NCBI GenBank assembly: GCA_031216915.1
Contig: CM062293.1
Coordinates: forward strand, 150,730,285-150,794,284
DNA: 64,000 nt
From: Pictodentalium vernedei
Lineage: Eukaryota; Mollusca; Scaphopoda; Dentaliida; Dentaliidae
Reading direction: 5' to 3'
How positions within the stretch are numbered: position 1 is the stretch's first letter; every line of letters starts with the position of its first letter. Below the pieces are notes generated by a model that was not told the DNA's origin, ran no database searches, and saw only the letters and a list, made by a program, of their open reading frames with translations. Shown one piece after another: positions 42,452 through 52,495 of the stretch. The position numbers and the translations under genes were made by a program.

Positions 42452-43041
42452 TTAACTCATTGCTTGCTGCTGGTGGATATTCCTGCCCAGGATAGGATTT
42501 TGCATGCTACTGAAATAGGTATAATTTGAGCATATTTAATCCAGTTTTCTCTCTATAAAGTAAATGGATTTTTTCACAAATTATCTTTGGGGTTAAATTA
42601 CATCGAGCCCGGTTAATCCTCAGATGGGTGACTGCCTTACTCCCGTGTTGTGTCCTTGGGCAAGGCACTTAACCCCAATTGTCCACAAGGGGGCACGATG
42701 ACGCCATGTACTTAGGCGTACTGCACGTCGATGCTGCGCATGTCTTCAACCAATTGAACCCTGCCTGTACTGCAGTGCGGAGTTACGATGTTGGGGTGCT
42801 GGCAGCTGCTCGTCGTTGCTCGGTGGTTCTCTCCGGGTACTCTGGCTTCCTCCACCCGTAAAACTGTCATGGTCATGATTAGCCATTCATGCATAAGTAT
42901 GTGACCTTAAACACCAGTAAATAAATCTGGGGTTAAATTTGGATGAATTTTTCATCAAATCTAGTCATGGCTGTTTCAAAGCAGCCATGACTAGATTAGA
43001 TGAAAAATATCTTGAAAATACTCAGCAGGTTAAGAGATTAA
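42452..43041. repeat. family C MITE, split by a SINE
   Basis: Left part 42452-42599 (TTAACTCATTGCTTGCTGCT, GATATTCCTGCCCAGGATAG). Right part 42928-43041 (TCAAATCTAGTCATGGCTGT, then the hairpin partner and CAGGTTAAGAGATTAA). Together they are a normal family C element. Confidence 0.87.
42600..42927 (+). mobile_element. 5S rRNA-derived SINE, 5'-truncated head
   Basis: Starts inside the 5S-like head (TCGAGCCCGGTTAATCCTCA then GATGGGTGACTGCC, matching the 5S GGGCCTGGTTAGTACTTGGA / GATGGGAGACCGCC), then the shared body (CTTGGGCAAGGCACTTAACC, TCTCCGGGTACTCTGGCTTC) and tail (GACCTTAAACACCAGTAAAT). Target duplication TGGGGTTAAATT at 42588-42599 and 42928-42939, perfect. Confidence 0.9.
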
Positions 43042-43076
43042 CACCAAAAAATAAGTATATGTTCTGGTATTTTATA

Positions 43077-43521
43077 ATTTACTGGTAGAGTACCTACAGG
43101 CTCTACACCGCATGCATTAGCTTGTTGTCTTCTCAGCAGTAGAAAGAAATGTTCATATGATATTGTTTTGCTGCATTTTATTATTCCTGTGTGGCAAACA
43201 AGCTCTGTTTTATTAGTAAAATAGGATCCAGTCATCAGTACCTGGGTTGAATGTCCTTCAAATGGGCATTATGGGTATAAACGATTGACTAGACTTGACT
43301 TTGTAGCCATGTTTCAATTGTGCAGAAATATGATGCCTTAAACACCAATAAATAAATCAATATTGCAGAGTTCCAACAGGCACTTTCTAATAAACTGTAA
43401 GAAAACAAGAACAAAATGTTGTTAAACTAAGACTCATCTTGTCAGTAACATGGTATCGTTGAAGAAAAATACTACTGTTGCAAATCATTTTTGAAAAATA
43501 ATTTCGAACTCTACCAGTTAA
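43077..43521. repeat. family B MITE remnants with repeat 'T' between
   Basis: TTTACTGGTAGAGTACCTAC at the left and CGAACTCTACCAGTTAA at the right are family B ends. Between them 43185-43366 is a repeat 'T' copy (AAGCTCTGTTTTATTAGTAA ... AACACCAATAAATAAATC). Confidence 0.6.
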
Positions 43522-43845
43522 ATAAATAAATAAAAATGCCTAGAAGCCAAAATATGTTTGGTGTGTCAGACTTCAGAATGGAGAGGTTATGAGTTTGGAT
43601 TCAACTATTGCCACGCGTGTTCTTGAACAAAGCACGTCACAAGCCAGAAAATAAGCAAACTGTCATCTGCAAAATGAGGTCCCCAGAGGGTGAATTTAGT
43701 GATGCTGCCCTGCACAGCAGGGTAGCATCACTAAATTTTCCCTCTGTGAACCTCAATCTGAATCAGGGTCTCAAAACTAAACAGAAAGAGGTACCCAGAG
43801 GATAAATTGGCCCACTGTATGCGATAGCATCATCAAATTCACCCT

Positions 43846-45309
43846 TCGTCGCAAACATAAGTTAATTCAGTTTTTCAAAATGTATCATCGCATGTCACCT
43901 CCATACATCTCCAACAAAGTACCCCCACTTGCCTCTTCGACTAATCCATTACTCAGCCTCCGATCAAGTCAAAATCACCGAGTCCCTTTTTGTTGGACTC
44001 AACTGTACAAGACTTCCTTCATTCCCAGTGTCACTGACCAATGGAATAATCTTCCCCTGACTGTCCGCGAGAACTCGTCATTGATTAATTTCAAGTCTTT
44101 CCTAAATGATGGTAATCAACGGCCTCCAAGGTTTTATAGCAACGCGAAATCTCACGCAGCTCAAATATTTCACTGCAGGTTACGCCTGCAATGTAGTAAC
44201 CTTAATCTACACTTGTATGATAATCACTTATCACCAAGCCCGTTATGTGAGTGTGGCGAGCATGAGACTTCTGATCATTTTTTATTTCATTGCCCAATAT
44301 TCTCGGATGCACATAATCATTCAATTAACCTGCTCCCCTTCAACGTAGATCTATCCACACTTCTCTTTGGCTCAGAATTTTTAAATTACGAAGACAACCG
44401 CCTTATCTTTGAAGTGGTACATGACTTCATTTTATCAAGCAAGCGATTCCAATGACTGTCTATGATTTAAGCACTTAATATCACCATATTATCGGACAAC
44501 ATTATTACCCTACTAGATTAACAGAACGAATATGCCCCTTCACACCTGCCAACTTCCCTTGCAGCCCAACGCCGCCACGACTGTGCCCTGCGCTAGTACT
44601 TCTGTATTCATACGTTCCCACTAAATGAACTAAAGGAAACAAACTAACCACTTACGTCTTCCAAGAGTGTACTTAATGCATTAATTATCCAAACTGGCTG
44701 AGATTTGCTCCACCTAATTCTCCTAATAGCCTTCCTTTCCAGCTCATGTTGTAGTTTAAACACTCTTACATATCATTTCCCGGTGTTCTACACCCTCCCC
44801 TTCACTTCTCGTGATGATCAATATCGGTCACTGCTCCAAATAGCATGTCTTTTAAATTTTATTATGTTATTAAGTTCATTTCCAAAGTTAAGCCTTGTGA
44901 CCATCTTCGGAGCAAGGTCGTCAAGCTCGTTCCGACTGAGGTCGCGGGCTGTTTCTGAAAAATCCAGTGGTTAATGCGAATTCTTTCTCTACACCCGTCG
45001 ACTTCTATTTGCGTTGGATGAAGGGTTAATCCAGTGTACGAAGATAGGGAGATCACGGGTTACGATATGTGAGATGATCTATTGACTTACTTATATATAC
45101 CACCTGCTTGGGTAACTGATAAACTAGCAAGGGAGACGACTCACATAAGCTTTCCGCTTTCTGTCGAATCCCTTCTTTACATAGCAACCTAATTCTTCGT
45201 ATATCTATGTTATTTTGTGTACTATTGTATTCCGTATTATGCTTTTTTTACCATCCACTGTGGAATGTATACAGATAACAAATTAATAATAATAAATATT
45301 GTTTAAACT
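43846..45309 (+). mobile_element. 5'-truncated LINE (LINE-B) inserted in hAT-1
   Basis: Target duplication AAATTCACCCT (43835-43845) and AAATTCATCCT (45310-45320), one mismatch in 11. It contains the RT C-terminal region, then ~850 bases of 3' UTR ending AATAAATATTGTTTAAACT. Within the 3' UTR, 44880-45029 looks like the right half of a decayed family A MITE (GCTCGTTCCGACTGAGGTCG ... GTTGGATGAAGGGTTAA). Confidence 0.88.
43880..44455 (+). CDS. LINE-B reverse transcriptase C-terminal fragment
   Basis: An open frame of 191 codons, truncated at its 5' end by the retrotransposition event. It reads ...NHRVPFCWTQLYKTSFIPSVTDQWNNLP... then CECGEHETSDHFLFHCPIF, a C-x-C...H-x4-C knuckle as in zf-RVT-type C-termini of non-LTR RTs. 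It has no catalytic palm and no own promoter, so it is not expected to function. The intact frame argues for a young insertion. A homologous frame lies on the - strand at 48.9 kb. Confidence 0.8.
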   Translation: MYHRMSPPYISNKVPPLASSTNPLLSLRSSQNHRVPFCWTQLYKTSFIPSVTDQWNNLPLTVRENSSLINFKSFLNDGNQRPPRFYSNAKSHAAQIFHCRLRLQCSNLNLHLYDNHLSPSPLCECGEHETSDHFLFHCPIFSDAHNHSINLLPFNVDLSTLLFGSEFLNYEDNRLIFEVVHDFILSSKRFQ

Positions 45310-45515
45310 AAATTCATCCTCTGGGGACCTCATTCTGCAAATATCGAACTGCTTATTTTCAGGCCTGCTTAGTCACACTTATTGGAAGTGTGATAGCACA
45401 GGATGCCTTCAATCAATATAATGAGGACTCAAGCATTTCTTGTGCATAACAAGTGCATACCGCAGCAGGATGGTTCAATCCAGCTACTCCAGTTCCCTCC
45501 ACCTGCCTGACTAGC

Positions 45516-45665
45516 CGGCATTTGTCAAGTGGTTTAGGTGCTGAATTCCTGATTGCCAGGCGTGATTGCCAGGCGTAATTGCCAACAGTTAATTTCACGG
45601 CCAGAGATCAAAAATCAACATTCCAAATTCTTAAAAAATATGATTGTGTCCTTCAGTTTACACAC
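45516..45665 (+). mobile_element. second SINE type, tRNA-like head, copy 1
   Basis: GTCAAGTGGTTTAGGTGCTG (A-box-like), TTTCACGGCCAGAGATCAAA, then TTCCAAATTCTTAAAAAATA and TTGTGTCCTTCAGTTTACAC. Shared with the copy at 45833 and unlike the SINEs with the TACTCCGGCTTCC body. Confidence 0.6.
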
Positions 45666-45832
45666 ACAGCCTTGTGCCAGTCTTCATCTGGGGCCAACTG
45701 CTGCACTTCCATCGTACTGTAGCCAGATTGTTTCACACTTTCATGTAGCTGCATTAAGGAAAGTGAACCAAGTAATCATGAGAAACATGATCTGAAAAGC
45801 TAGATTCCAGCCATCATTTTTTGACTGTGTAC

Positions 45833-45975
45833 AATGGTCTAGTGGTTTAGGTGTTAGACTACTGATTTCCATGTGGGTTTGCTGAGGGTTTGATTTCCTG
45901 GCCAGGGATCAGAAACCAACATTTTAAATTCTTCGAAAACATGATTGTGTCCTTCAGTATACACCTTAGAACCTC
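45833..45975 (+). mobile_element. second SINE type, tRNA-Glu-like head, copy 2
   Basis: AATGGTCTAGTGGTTTAGGT is close to the 5' part of tRNA-Glu, and GAGGGTTTGATTTCCTGGCC stands at the B-box position. The shared block TTTTAAATTCTTCGAAAACA and TTGTGTCCTTCAGTATACAC follows. The 3' end is not clear. Confidence 0.62.
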
Positions 45976-46110
45976 TTTGCAAATCCAGCTGCGCAATCCA
46001 GAATTTTTCAGTTTTCTCCAGATGTGGATGTGGGCACTGTACAATATCTGATGGTTTGGAATACTTTGTATGAGAATTGTTAACTGGTGTTTATAAAACA
46101 TCTGAGATGA

Positions 46111-46315
46111 TTAACCCACTCTGCACTGAGGTCAGAATTTCAAGCAGCCAATTTTTCCCATAATGCAACTACGAATTTAACCAATTCAGTCTTGTTTAAC
46201 AGAGTTCAGTGAGCCCTGTCAAACAAAATTGAATTGATTAAATTCATAGTTATATTATGGGAAGAATTTGCAGCCAAAAATTTTGATAGTTCGACACCAG
46301 TGTGCAGAGGGTTAA
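46111..46315. repeat. TTAA-flanked MITE, family E, complete
   Basis: Tips TTAACCCACTCTGCACTGAG and GACACCAGTGTGCAGAGGGT plus TAA. The palindrome is centred near CAGAGTTCAGTGAGCCCTGT, with CCATAATGCAACTACGAATT / AATTCATAGTTATATTATGG arms. 205 bases. Confidence 0.85.
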
Positions 46316-46757
46316 AATAAGTTTAGACAGAGGTTCTGGAATGTGCAGTGAAATTCCCATGAAAAATCCTTGAAAGTTCAGGATTTTTTCATCACAAACA
46401 CTGCAGAGATTTTGAGAACCTTGAAATTCTGAATTTATAAAATGGCATGAATGGTTGTTGCAATAAATTTTGAAATTTTATATATATTTATGTACATTAT
46501 ATTTATCTCTAAGATACACTTGTTGATAATGTTACATTCCTTTTATATGCACTAATATATTTCAGGGTTTCATGGATGTTATCATGTCATTATAATATGA
46601 ATATAAAATGAAATAAAATTATACTGAGCAGTTATTTAAAATATATGTTTGTTGTATATGGGGCAGTTCTAAATTTCCAAGAAAAGCAAGAGAAATTGGG
46701 CAGTTATGATAGGCTTGGAAATAACATACAAATGATCATTTAGGTTATGTGGGGGTA
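46316..46757. other. non-coding, nothing recognised
   Basis: AT-rich; no repeat or exon I can support. Confidence 0.35.
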
Positions 46758-46765
46758 AAATATAC

Positions 46766-47338
46766 TAGACCTGCAGGGTATATCGATAAACCGATATATA
46801 CCGGTATTCAAACCAATATCAATTGAATACCAGTGTAATTAAAAAAATATCGGTTTATTGTCATTATTTATTTACCCACAATTTAATTTTCAAGATGTCT
46901 TGAGTTTTTTTTAACTGTTCTCAGAATGAATAATATTATCACTTTACCCAAGGAATTATCTGCATGTGCCCGCGTAATATACAAATTCAGCAGTTGAAAA
47001 AATAATTTTCAAAAATTTTGACAAAACTATATCATCGGACCCCTCATTGGAATGAGCTCAAGAAGCTCATTCCAATGAAGGGTCACATGATATTGTTTTG
47101 TAGAAATTTTTGGAAAAATTTGATAAACTAATACCTAAAATAATAAATTTTAATATCATCTGCATTGTGTAAAGGTTTTTTGAATCAAGGCATGCTGATT
47201 CGTTCCGACTGTGATACCTCAAGTCTCGATTGTGGTACTTATGTTCAGATATCTGAACAGTTTCCGATATACCAATGTACTGCGGTATTTTTTTTAATAC
47301 CAATACCAGTATTCTGTTTTGAATATCGTGCAGCCCTA
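46766..47338. repeat. hAT-like element, family hAT-2, with nested MITE
   Basis: Tips TAGACCTGCAGGGTATATCG and GAATATCGTGCAGCCCTA. The right tip is the GGGCTGCACGATAT end common in animal hAT MITEs. Perfect 8-base target duplication AAATATAC at 46758-46765 and 47339-47346. Inner ends are rich in ACCGGTATT / AATACCA motifs. A family A copy occupies 46935-47178. Confidence 0.85.
46935..47178. repeat. family A subtype 2 MITE inside hAT-2
   Basis: CACTTTACCCAAGGAATTAT start, CCCCTCATTGGAATGAGCTC centre and its inverse, TGCATTGTGTAAAGGTTTT end. Tips and TTAA flanks are eroded. Confidence 0.78.
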
Positions 47339-47479
47339 AAATATACAAACAAAACTAAAGACTGGACAAAGTAATACAACATAAATTAAATTCCTAATCT
47401 CACATTTCTTGTCAGACATTACAATTTTTTTTGACAAACTCAACTCAAAGGATGCATGTTAAAGAGAAGCCATGTCTTG

Positions 47480-47915
47480 AAGAGTGCTTTGATGGCACCT
47501 TTTGGGGGCCACTGTTGTTCAAGCTGAGGTCATTGGAGCTTAGGGAGGAAACTTGTGAAAAACAGTGTTAAGGAGTGCTAGAGGTCTAATTTAGGTGTGG
47601 TGGAAACCCTGGAACACTTTCTACTAGAATGTTCAAGATACCAGTCTAACAGAATAAGACTCACTGGGAGTATAATGGGGGAGTGGGATAGGAAAATGAG
47701 GGACATGTGGTTTGTGGGTGACACAAAGGAGAGGGTTAGTATGCTTTTCCAAGAGATTGGGAAGAATAGGGTCATGTCATCAAGCAGTTCATCTCTTGAG
47801 TGTTGGGAGGAGAGAAGAGGCATGGTAATAGGGAGGCAGTTGGGAGGGTAACCAGGGACTTCTTACCTGAGAAACATGACAAATCAGCACCCGACCAAAG
47901 TGTTGTTTTTAATCC
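47480..47915 (+). mobile_element. LINE-A, 5'-truncated fragment
   Basis: Same 3' region as the antisense LINE at 10.73 kb: frame MVETLEHFLLECSRYQSNRI... with the knuckle, the GEWDRKMRDMWF segment and the Ser-run, then the 3' UTR block GGGAGGCAGTTGGGAGGGTA and AAATCAGCACCCGACCAAAG. It ends in TGTTGTTTTTAA instead of a long TTA tail. Upstream frames are broken. Confidence 0.82.
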
Positions 47916-47999
47916 ATATATGAAGATAGTAGCAAGCCATTTACATCTTTAAAGAATTTCTGTTAAAATAAATAGCAACAACTAACGTGCGATCTTACT

Positions 48000-48340
48000 T
48001 TGGCCCAAATTTTGATTTGGTGCAATATGAGGAATAATCATTAAAAATCTGCTTCTTGCGATACAATCAGAATCTTTTGATATTTGTATCCTCAGAGGGT
48101 GCAAATTCAATTTGTTCAAATGAAGCCCCTGGGTTGATATTTGTGTCCCCCATGGAGGGGGGGGGGAGGGGGCAAATTTTAACATAGTGCAAAATTGGTA
48201 ATATTCTCAAAATCTTCTTCTCCAGAACCACCAGTCAGAATCATTTGATATTTGGTATAGAACATCCTTCAAGTTTGTTCAAGGCAACTCTCTGGGTTAA
48301 TATTTGAACTCCCTGGTTTCGCATTACTGTAAATCTTAGC
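48000..48340. repeat. dispersed repeat 'GTTCAAAC-ATTTGATATTTGG', copy 1
   Basis: Two internal blocks about 160 bases apart: CAGAATCTTTTGATATTTG...TTTGTTCAAATGAAGCCCCT and CAGAATCATTTGATATTTGG...GTTTGTTCAAGGCAACTC. Similar blocks occur at 50.2-50.6 kb. Includes a G-run at 48158-48175. Confidence 0.5.
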
Positions 48341-48430
48341 ATTATTTCTGTGGTTGCATCTTAATACTAGAAAATACTAGAAAAAAATCACCTGGCATGG
48401 GCAACAGAGTCATAAATAACTTCATTCTTT

Positions 48431-49430
48431 TAGTTTAACCAATATTTATTCAAAATATTTCAAAATAGTATAAATTATACATAATAGATGGTGGATCCGA
48501 CAGAAAGCTAAAAAGCTTATACAAGGTCATTTCCACATACAACATTTACAATGTTACAATACAACGGGATCAATAATAGTCAAAATGTCACATATATATT
48601 CTTTAATCTATGCTCATTAAAGTCTGATGTATCGAAGAATAAGTGAATTATGTATGAAGAGAAAAAACAGGAAGTCAACCAGGGTGTAAACTAAGTCGAT
48701 GACGATTCCAGCCAACTGCAAGCACGGCAGGCGTACACATCCATATCTTAAATTCAAACTCCATTCCGTAAAACAGCACAGCTCCACACACCAAAGTCGT
48801 GACCACCACAGCCGCCCTCACCAAGGCAACTTTACCAATTTGAATGATTATTTGGCTACAATCAACCGATGAAGACTACAGCGGCCGGCGAAGCGGCTGC
48901 GCAAAAAGATTGGAATATATAAATACGCTTACATTTACGGAAAGCGCTTTGTAGCTACAATATAATTTTGGACTACACCGAAGACTGAGCTATTATCTTC
49001 ATTACTCAGAACTTCGGAGCCATAGAGTAGGGTTGACACATTTGGAATAAATGGTAGTTGACCAATGGTTCGGTTACGGATATTGAAGTAGAGTGGGCAC
49101 GTTAGCAGGAAATGTTCAGTTGACTCAATTTCCCCACATTGGCAGTAGGGTGACGGTAATATGTGATTGGCGTACAAATGTGAGTTGAGGTTACCACATC
49201 CCAGGCGCAATCTACAATGGTATATTTGTGCTGCTCGACATTTAGCATTACTGAAGAAGGATGGCGGCCGTCGGCTATTATGATTTAAGTAATTCTTGAA
49301 GTTGCTGAAAGAACTGTTATCTCTTATTGGCAATGGTATGTTGTCCATAGTTTAGTTACTTCTGGGATGAAAGAAGATTGGTACAAATTGGTTCGACAGA
49401 AAGGGATTCTGAGGTTACCACTCATTCATT
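48431..49430 (-). mobile_element. LINE-B, 5'-truncated fragment
   Basis: On the - strand, RT C-terminal coding then 3' UTR with AAGCTTTTTAGCTTTCTGTC and the end AATAAATATTGGTTAAACTA, as in the copy at 43.85 kb. The 5' limit is near 49430, where IPFCRTNLYQSSFIPEV-like coding can still be read. Confidence 0.85.
48935..49348 (-). pseudogene. LINE-B reverse transcriptase C-terminal fragment
   Basis: 137 open codons containing CQCGEIESTEHFLLTCPLY (Cys/His knuckle) and a VSTLLYGSEVLSNEDN end, alignable by eye along its length with the frame at 43880-44455. The frame shifts just upstream, near 49350, from the FIPEVTKLW segment into this one. Confidence 0.8.
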
Positions 49431-49633
49431 TGTTGTGTTAACTAGCCAAGGATGCAAATTAAATCCTTCTTGAAATAACTATTGGTCAGGTGAACACCTC
49501 AGGCTCTATAGGACCTATTGTTATGTAAAGTTGATAATAAGTTTGTTTGCAGGATTTAATCGACCCTATGCACACAGTTTCAAAATTTGTTATTAATTCG
49601 GTGAAACTGTATAATGTGCCCCCCCCCCCCCCC

Positions 49634-49766
49634 CTCTCAAAGAGCTTGTTCCAATGATGGGTCACCAGATATAGTTTTGTTGAAACTTTTGGAATTTTTT
49701 TTTTAAACTGCTCATTGTGTAAATTATGTGTGCGGATACAGACAATTCATTAAGTAAAGAGTTATG
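49634..49766. repeat. family A subtype 2 MITE, right half
   Basis: AGAGCTTGTTCCAATGATGG, CACCAGATATAGTTTTGTTG and TTCATTAAGTAAAGAGTTA; the left arm is replaced by a poly-C run (49619-49634). Confidence 0.65.
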
Positions 49767-50149
49767 GTCACATTCAACACCTATGTCCATATGTCTACAA
49801 GTCGCTTTCAACATCTGTGGCAATGAAGATATTGCCAAAGAAAACAGTACTATTTGTTCATTGGAGTTTTAGGTAACTTTACAGCACCTATGGCAATATC
49901 ATGACTGCAACAAAATACTTTTGAGACTTTTTGTTCTTATTTTCTTGTTATTTTAATACTTTAATTTTGTGTAGAGGTTTATTCGTTCATCTGACTGAAA
50001 GTCAGGATGTGAGCTGTAGTGATCACTCACCGTCTGTCGTCCATGAACATGGTGTTTGCACCTTCTCCTCCAAAACTGCTGAACCAAGTTCAGTTAAATT
50101 TGAGGTGCTTTGTTATCCTGACATCATATCTTGTTTTTGTTTAAATCAA

Positions 50150-50690
50150 CTTCCCAGCCCCATAGGGAGGGGTTGGGGAAATTGCTCCAGATATTTTAAA
50201 AATCTTCTCGGCAACCAGCGGGTACAGTGATGCCTTGATATTTGGCATGCAACTTCCTTTTGAGGTGTAGAATCAAGTTTGTTCAAACGAAGTTCGAGGA
50301 GCAATATTTGTCTTTGTAATAGGAGGGGGAAGATGTTTGGCCCCGCCCAAAATTTCTATTTTCTGAACTGATGGTCTGATTTGAACCAAATTTGGTATGT
50401 GGTAATATTGCGTCATAAGTACTTGGTACATGTAAAAAAACGTGTCCCTGTGGGAACCCCAGGAGCTAAAAATAGAAATATATTCAAAAGCCCATATTTC
50501 CCAAACCACACAGAACAAAGAACTGGGTTTCTTTTTGGTATGAAGCATCCTTAGGACGAATTTAACTGAAAGGTAAACAGAAATTGTCATCTGCTGTGTC
50601 AGGCTCGGAGCAACTTTGATGCTCTGCAGCACATCAGTTGCAAACCTCGGACCATGTTATCGTCAATTCATCACAACAATGTATTATGTT
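50150..50690. repeat. dispersed repeat related to 48.0-48.3 kb
   Basis: TTTGTTCAAACGAAGTTCGA, CTGATTTGAACCAAATTTGG and CATATTTCCCAAACCACACA blocks. Non-coding; relationship judged by eye and diverged. Confidence 0.42.
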
Positions 50691-50752
50691 GAATGGCAAC
50701 TTTTGTGTATAGTGCAGACTAGTTATAGCCGTTATGATAGGTAAATGGTTAA
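50690..50752. repeat. family A subtype 1 MITE, right-end remnant
   Basis: ATAGTGCAGACTAGTTATAG then GTTATGATAGGTAAATGGTTAA fits the right tip of the family. Confidence 0.5.
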
Positions 50753-50786
50753 TAAGTAATAAGAAGGTAGTTAGTTATGGGCAGCA

Positions 50787-51021
50787 TTAACTTCCTGCAT
50801 GCTTCTGACAGATATTTCTTCCAGGACAAGAAATATCTTGCCACAAAAATGTGCACATTTGATAAAAATCCCCCCTATAAATTATATAGAACTTTTGGCT
50901 AGTGATTTCTCGAGTCGAGTTTTCAATATTTTTTCATCAAACCTAGTCATGACTGTTTACAGCAGGCATGACTAGATTTCATGAAAAATATTTTTAAAAT
51001 AATCAGTGGGTAAAGAGTTAA
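50787..51021. repeat. TTAA-flanked MITE, family C
   Basis: TTAACTTCCTGCATGCTTCT...CAGTGGGTAAAGAGTTAA with hairpin AAACCTAGTCATGACTGTTT / CAGGCATGACTAGATTT. 235 bases. Confidence 0.85.
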
Positions 51022-51104
51022 TTCGCATGTATCTGATAGATGAGGCCTGGGGATTTTTATACATTTTTATTGCAATTTACAGCAGTCTGCATCCTGTAGC
51101 ATTG

Positions 51105-51175
51105 CAGTGGTTTCTTGGCAAGTCTTGGCTGCCTATATGTGGAGTGAAGACCTACCTGGAAACAACTGCCAAGGC
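51105..51175. repeat. family F-like central hairpin fragment
   Basis: TTTCTTGGCAAGTCTTGGCT...AGACCTACCTGGAAACA resembles the centre of the 17.9 kb element (TTTCTAGGCAAGTCTTGGCT). No ends found. Confidence 0.45.
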
Positions 51176-51269
51176 TTTTGGAATGCACCTTGCAAGTTTT
51201 CCAAAGGTTTAGATGTATGGGCAGTATTGGGCACCTATTGTTATGTTCCCCAAAAAGATTTAAGATTTC

Positions 51270-52215
51270 ATTGAGGTATGACCTTATAATTTTGCAACAT
51301 TACTACTGACCATGAAATGCAGGTCAAGTTCGATTTTCACCATTATGGCATTTACTGTTCCAAAGTTATGCCCCTTGAAATATCGCAAAATTGTAAAATC
51401 AATGGTTTCTGGATGATAACTCCAGTTTGCTTTGATGTATGACCTTATAATTTTGCAACCTTAATACCTGCCACAAAATGCAGGTCAAGTCCGATTTTAA
51501 CCATTATGGCATTTATTATTCCAGAGTTATGCCCCTTGAAAAGTTGCAAAATGGTAAGATCAATGGTTTCCGAATGATAACTCCAGTTTGCTTTGATGTA
51601 CGATCTTATAATTTTGCAACATTACTACTGACCAAGAAATACAGGTCAAGTTCGATTTTCACCATTATGGCATTTACTGTTCCAAAGTTATGCCCCTTGA
51701 AATGTCGCAAAATTATAAAATCAATGGTTTCCGAATGATAACTCCAGTTTGCTTTGATGTACGACCTTATAATTTTGCAACTTTACTACCTACCATGAAA
51801 TGCAGGTCAAGTTTGATTTTCACTGTTACGGCGTTTACCCTTCCAGATGCTCCTTGAAAAGTTGCAAAATGGTAAAATCAATGGTTTCCGGGTGATAACT
51901 CCAATTTGCTTTGATGTACAACCATATAATTTTGCAACATTACATGTACTACCTACCATGAATTTTTTATGTCAAGTTTGCTTTTCACAGTTATGACATT
52001 TACCGTTCTAGAGTTATGCCCCTTGAAAAGTCGCAAAATGATAAACTCAATGGTTTCCGGATTATAACTCTAGTTCCCTTTGATGTACGATCTTATAATT
52101 TAGCAGTATTACTACCTACCATGAAATGGAGGTCAAATTTGATTTTCACAGTTATGGCATTTACTATTCAAGGGTTATGCCTCTTGAAATGTGGCAAAAT
52201 GGTAAAGTGATAAGA
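51270..52215. repeat. tandem array, ~160-base unit, about six copies
   Basis: Recurring order: TTTGATGTACGACCTTATAA, TTTTGCAACATTACTAC, ATGCAGGTCAAGTTCGATTT, CATTATGGCATTTACTGTTC, GAGTTATGCCCCTTGAAA, GCAAAATGGTAAAATCAATG, TTTCCGAATGATAACTCCAG. The CCCCTTGAAA mark recurs at about 51371, 51531, 51691, 51850, 52018 and 52180. Small frames inside are by-products. Confidence 0.92.
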
Positions 52216-52424
52216 CATTTCTTATGGTATCAAATTAAATCCCAAGGACATGTATAATCAAACATGGTTATACATTCACCCTAATTAATAGTGACCTGTC
52301 TTCAAAGGCCAGTTTAATCACATTCCCATGGAGATTTTAATACAGATTTACCGTGTACTGTTACCCTTGTCCTTCCACACATTTTTGTATTTTTTTATAT
52401 GGCTGCTGATTTTACAGCTCTGCA

Positions 52425-52495
52425 TTTGAGAAAATTAGTATGTGAACAAATTTTTACTACGAAAAATAATGCAACACTCTACCAGACAAGGGTTA
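52425..52495. repeat. family B MITE, right-end remnant
   Basis: GTATGTGAACAAATTTTTAC, GAAAAATAATGCAACACTCT and ACCAGACAAGGGTTAA. The tip is altered. Confidence 0.5.

Larger units (their letters stand above)
42290..43060 (+). repeat. repeat 'T', split at a TTAA by a family C MITE
   Basis: Left part 42290-42451 (AAGCTCTGTTTTGCTGGTAA, CAATGCTTGGGGTGGAAGGC, GTGCAGAAACATGTGGCC). The TTAA of its expected CCTTAAACACCAATAAAT tail is filled by 42452-43041, and the tail continues as CACCAAAAAATAAG. Confidence 0.75.
43640..45367. repeat. hAT-like MITE, family hAT-1, split by LINE-B
   Basis: Left part 43640-43845 (CAAGCCAGAAAATAAGC..., hairpin GCTGCCCTGCACAGCAGGGT) and right part 45310-45367 (CCTCTGGGGACCTCATTCTG ... 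CTTATTTTCAGGCCTG). The LINE sits near the end of the element. Confidence 0.9.

Noticed and set aside
45833-45905. A tRNA-Glu gene
   Set aside because: The A-box region is tRNA-like, but stems do not pair well by eye, and the sequence continues into a segment repeated at 45.6 kb; a SINE head fits better.
51478-51738. 86-codon open frame and others in the same array
   Set aside because: They fall in the ~160-base tandem units, do not repeat in register with the array, and have no motif.
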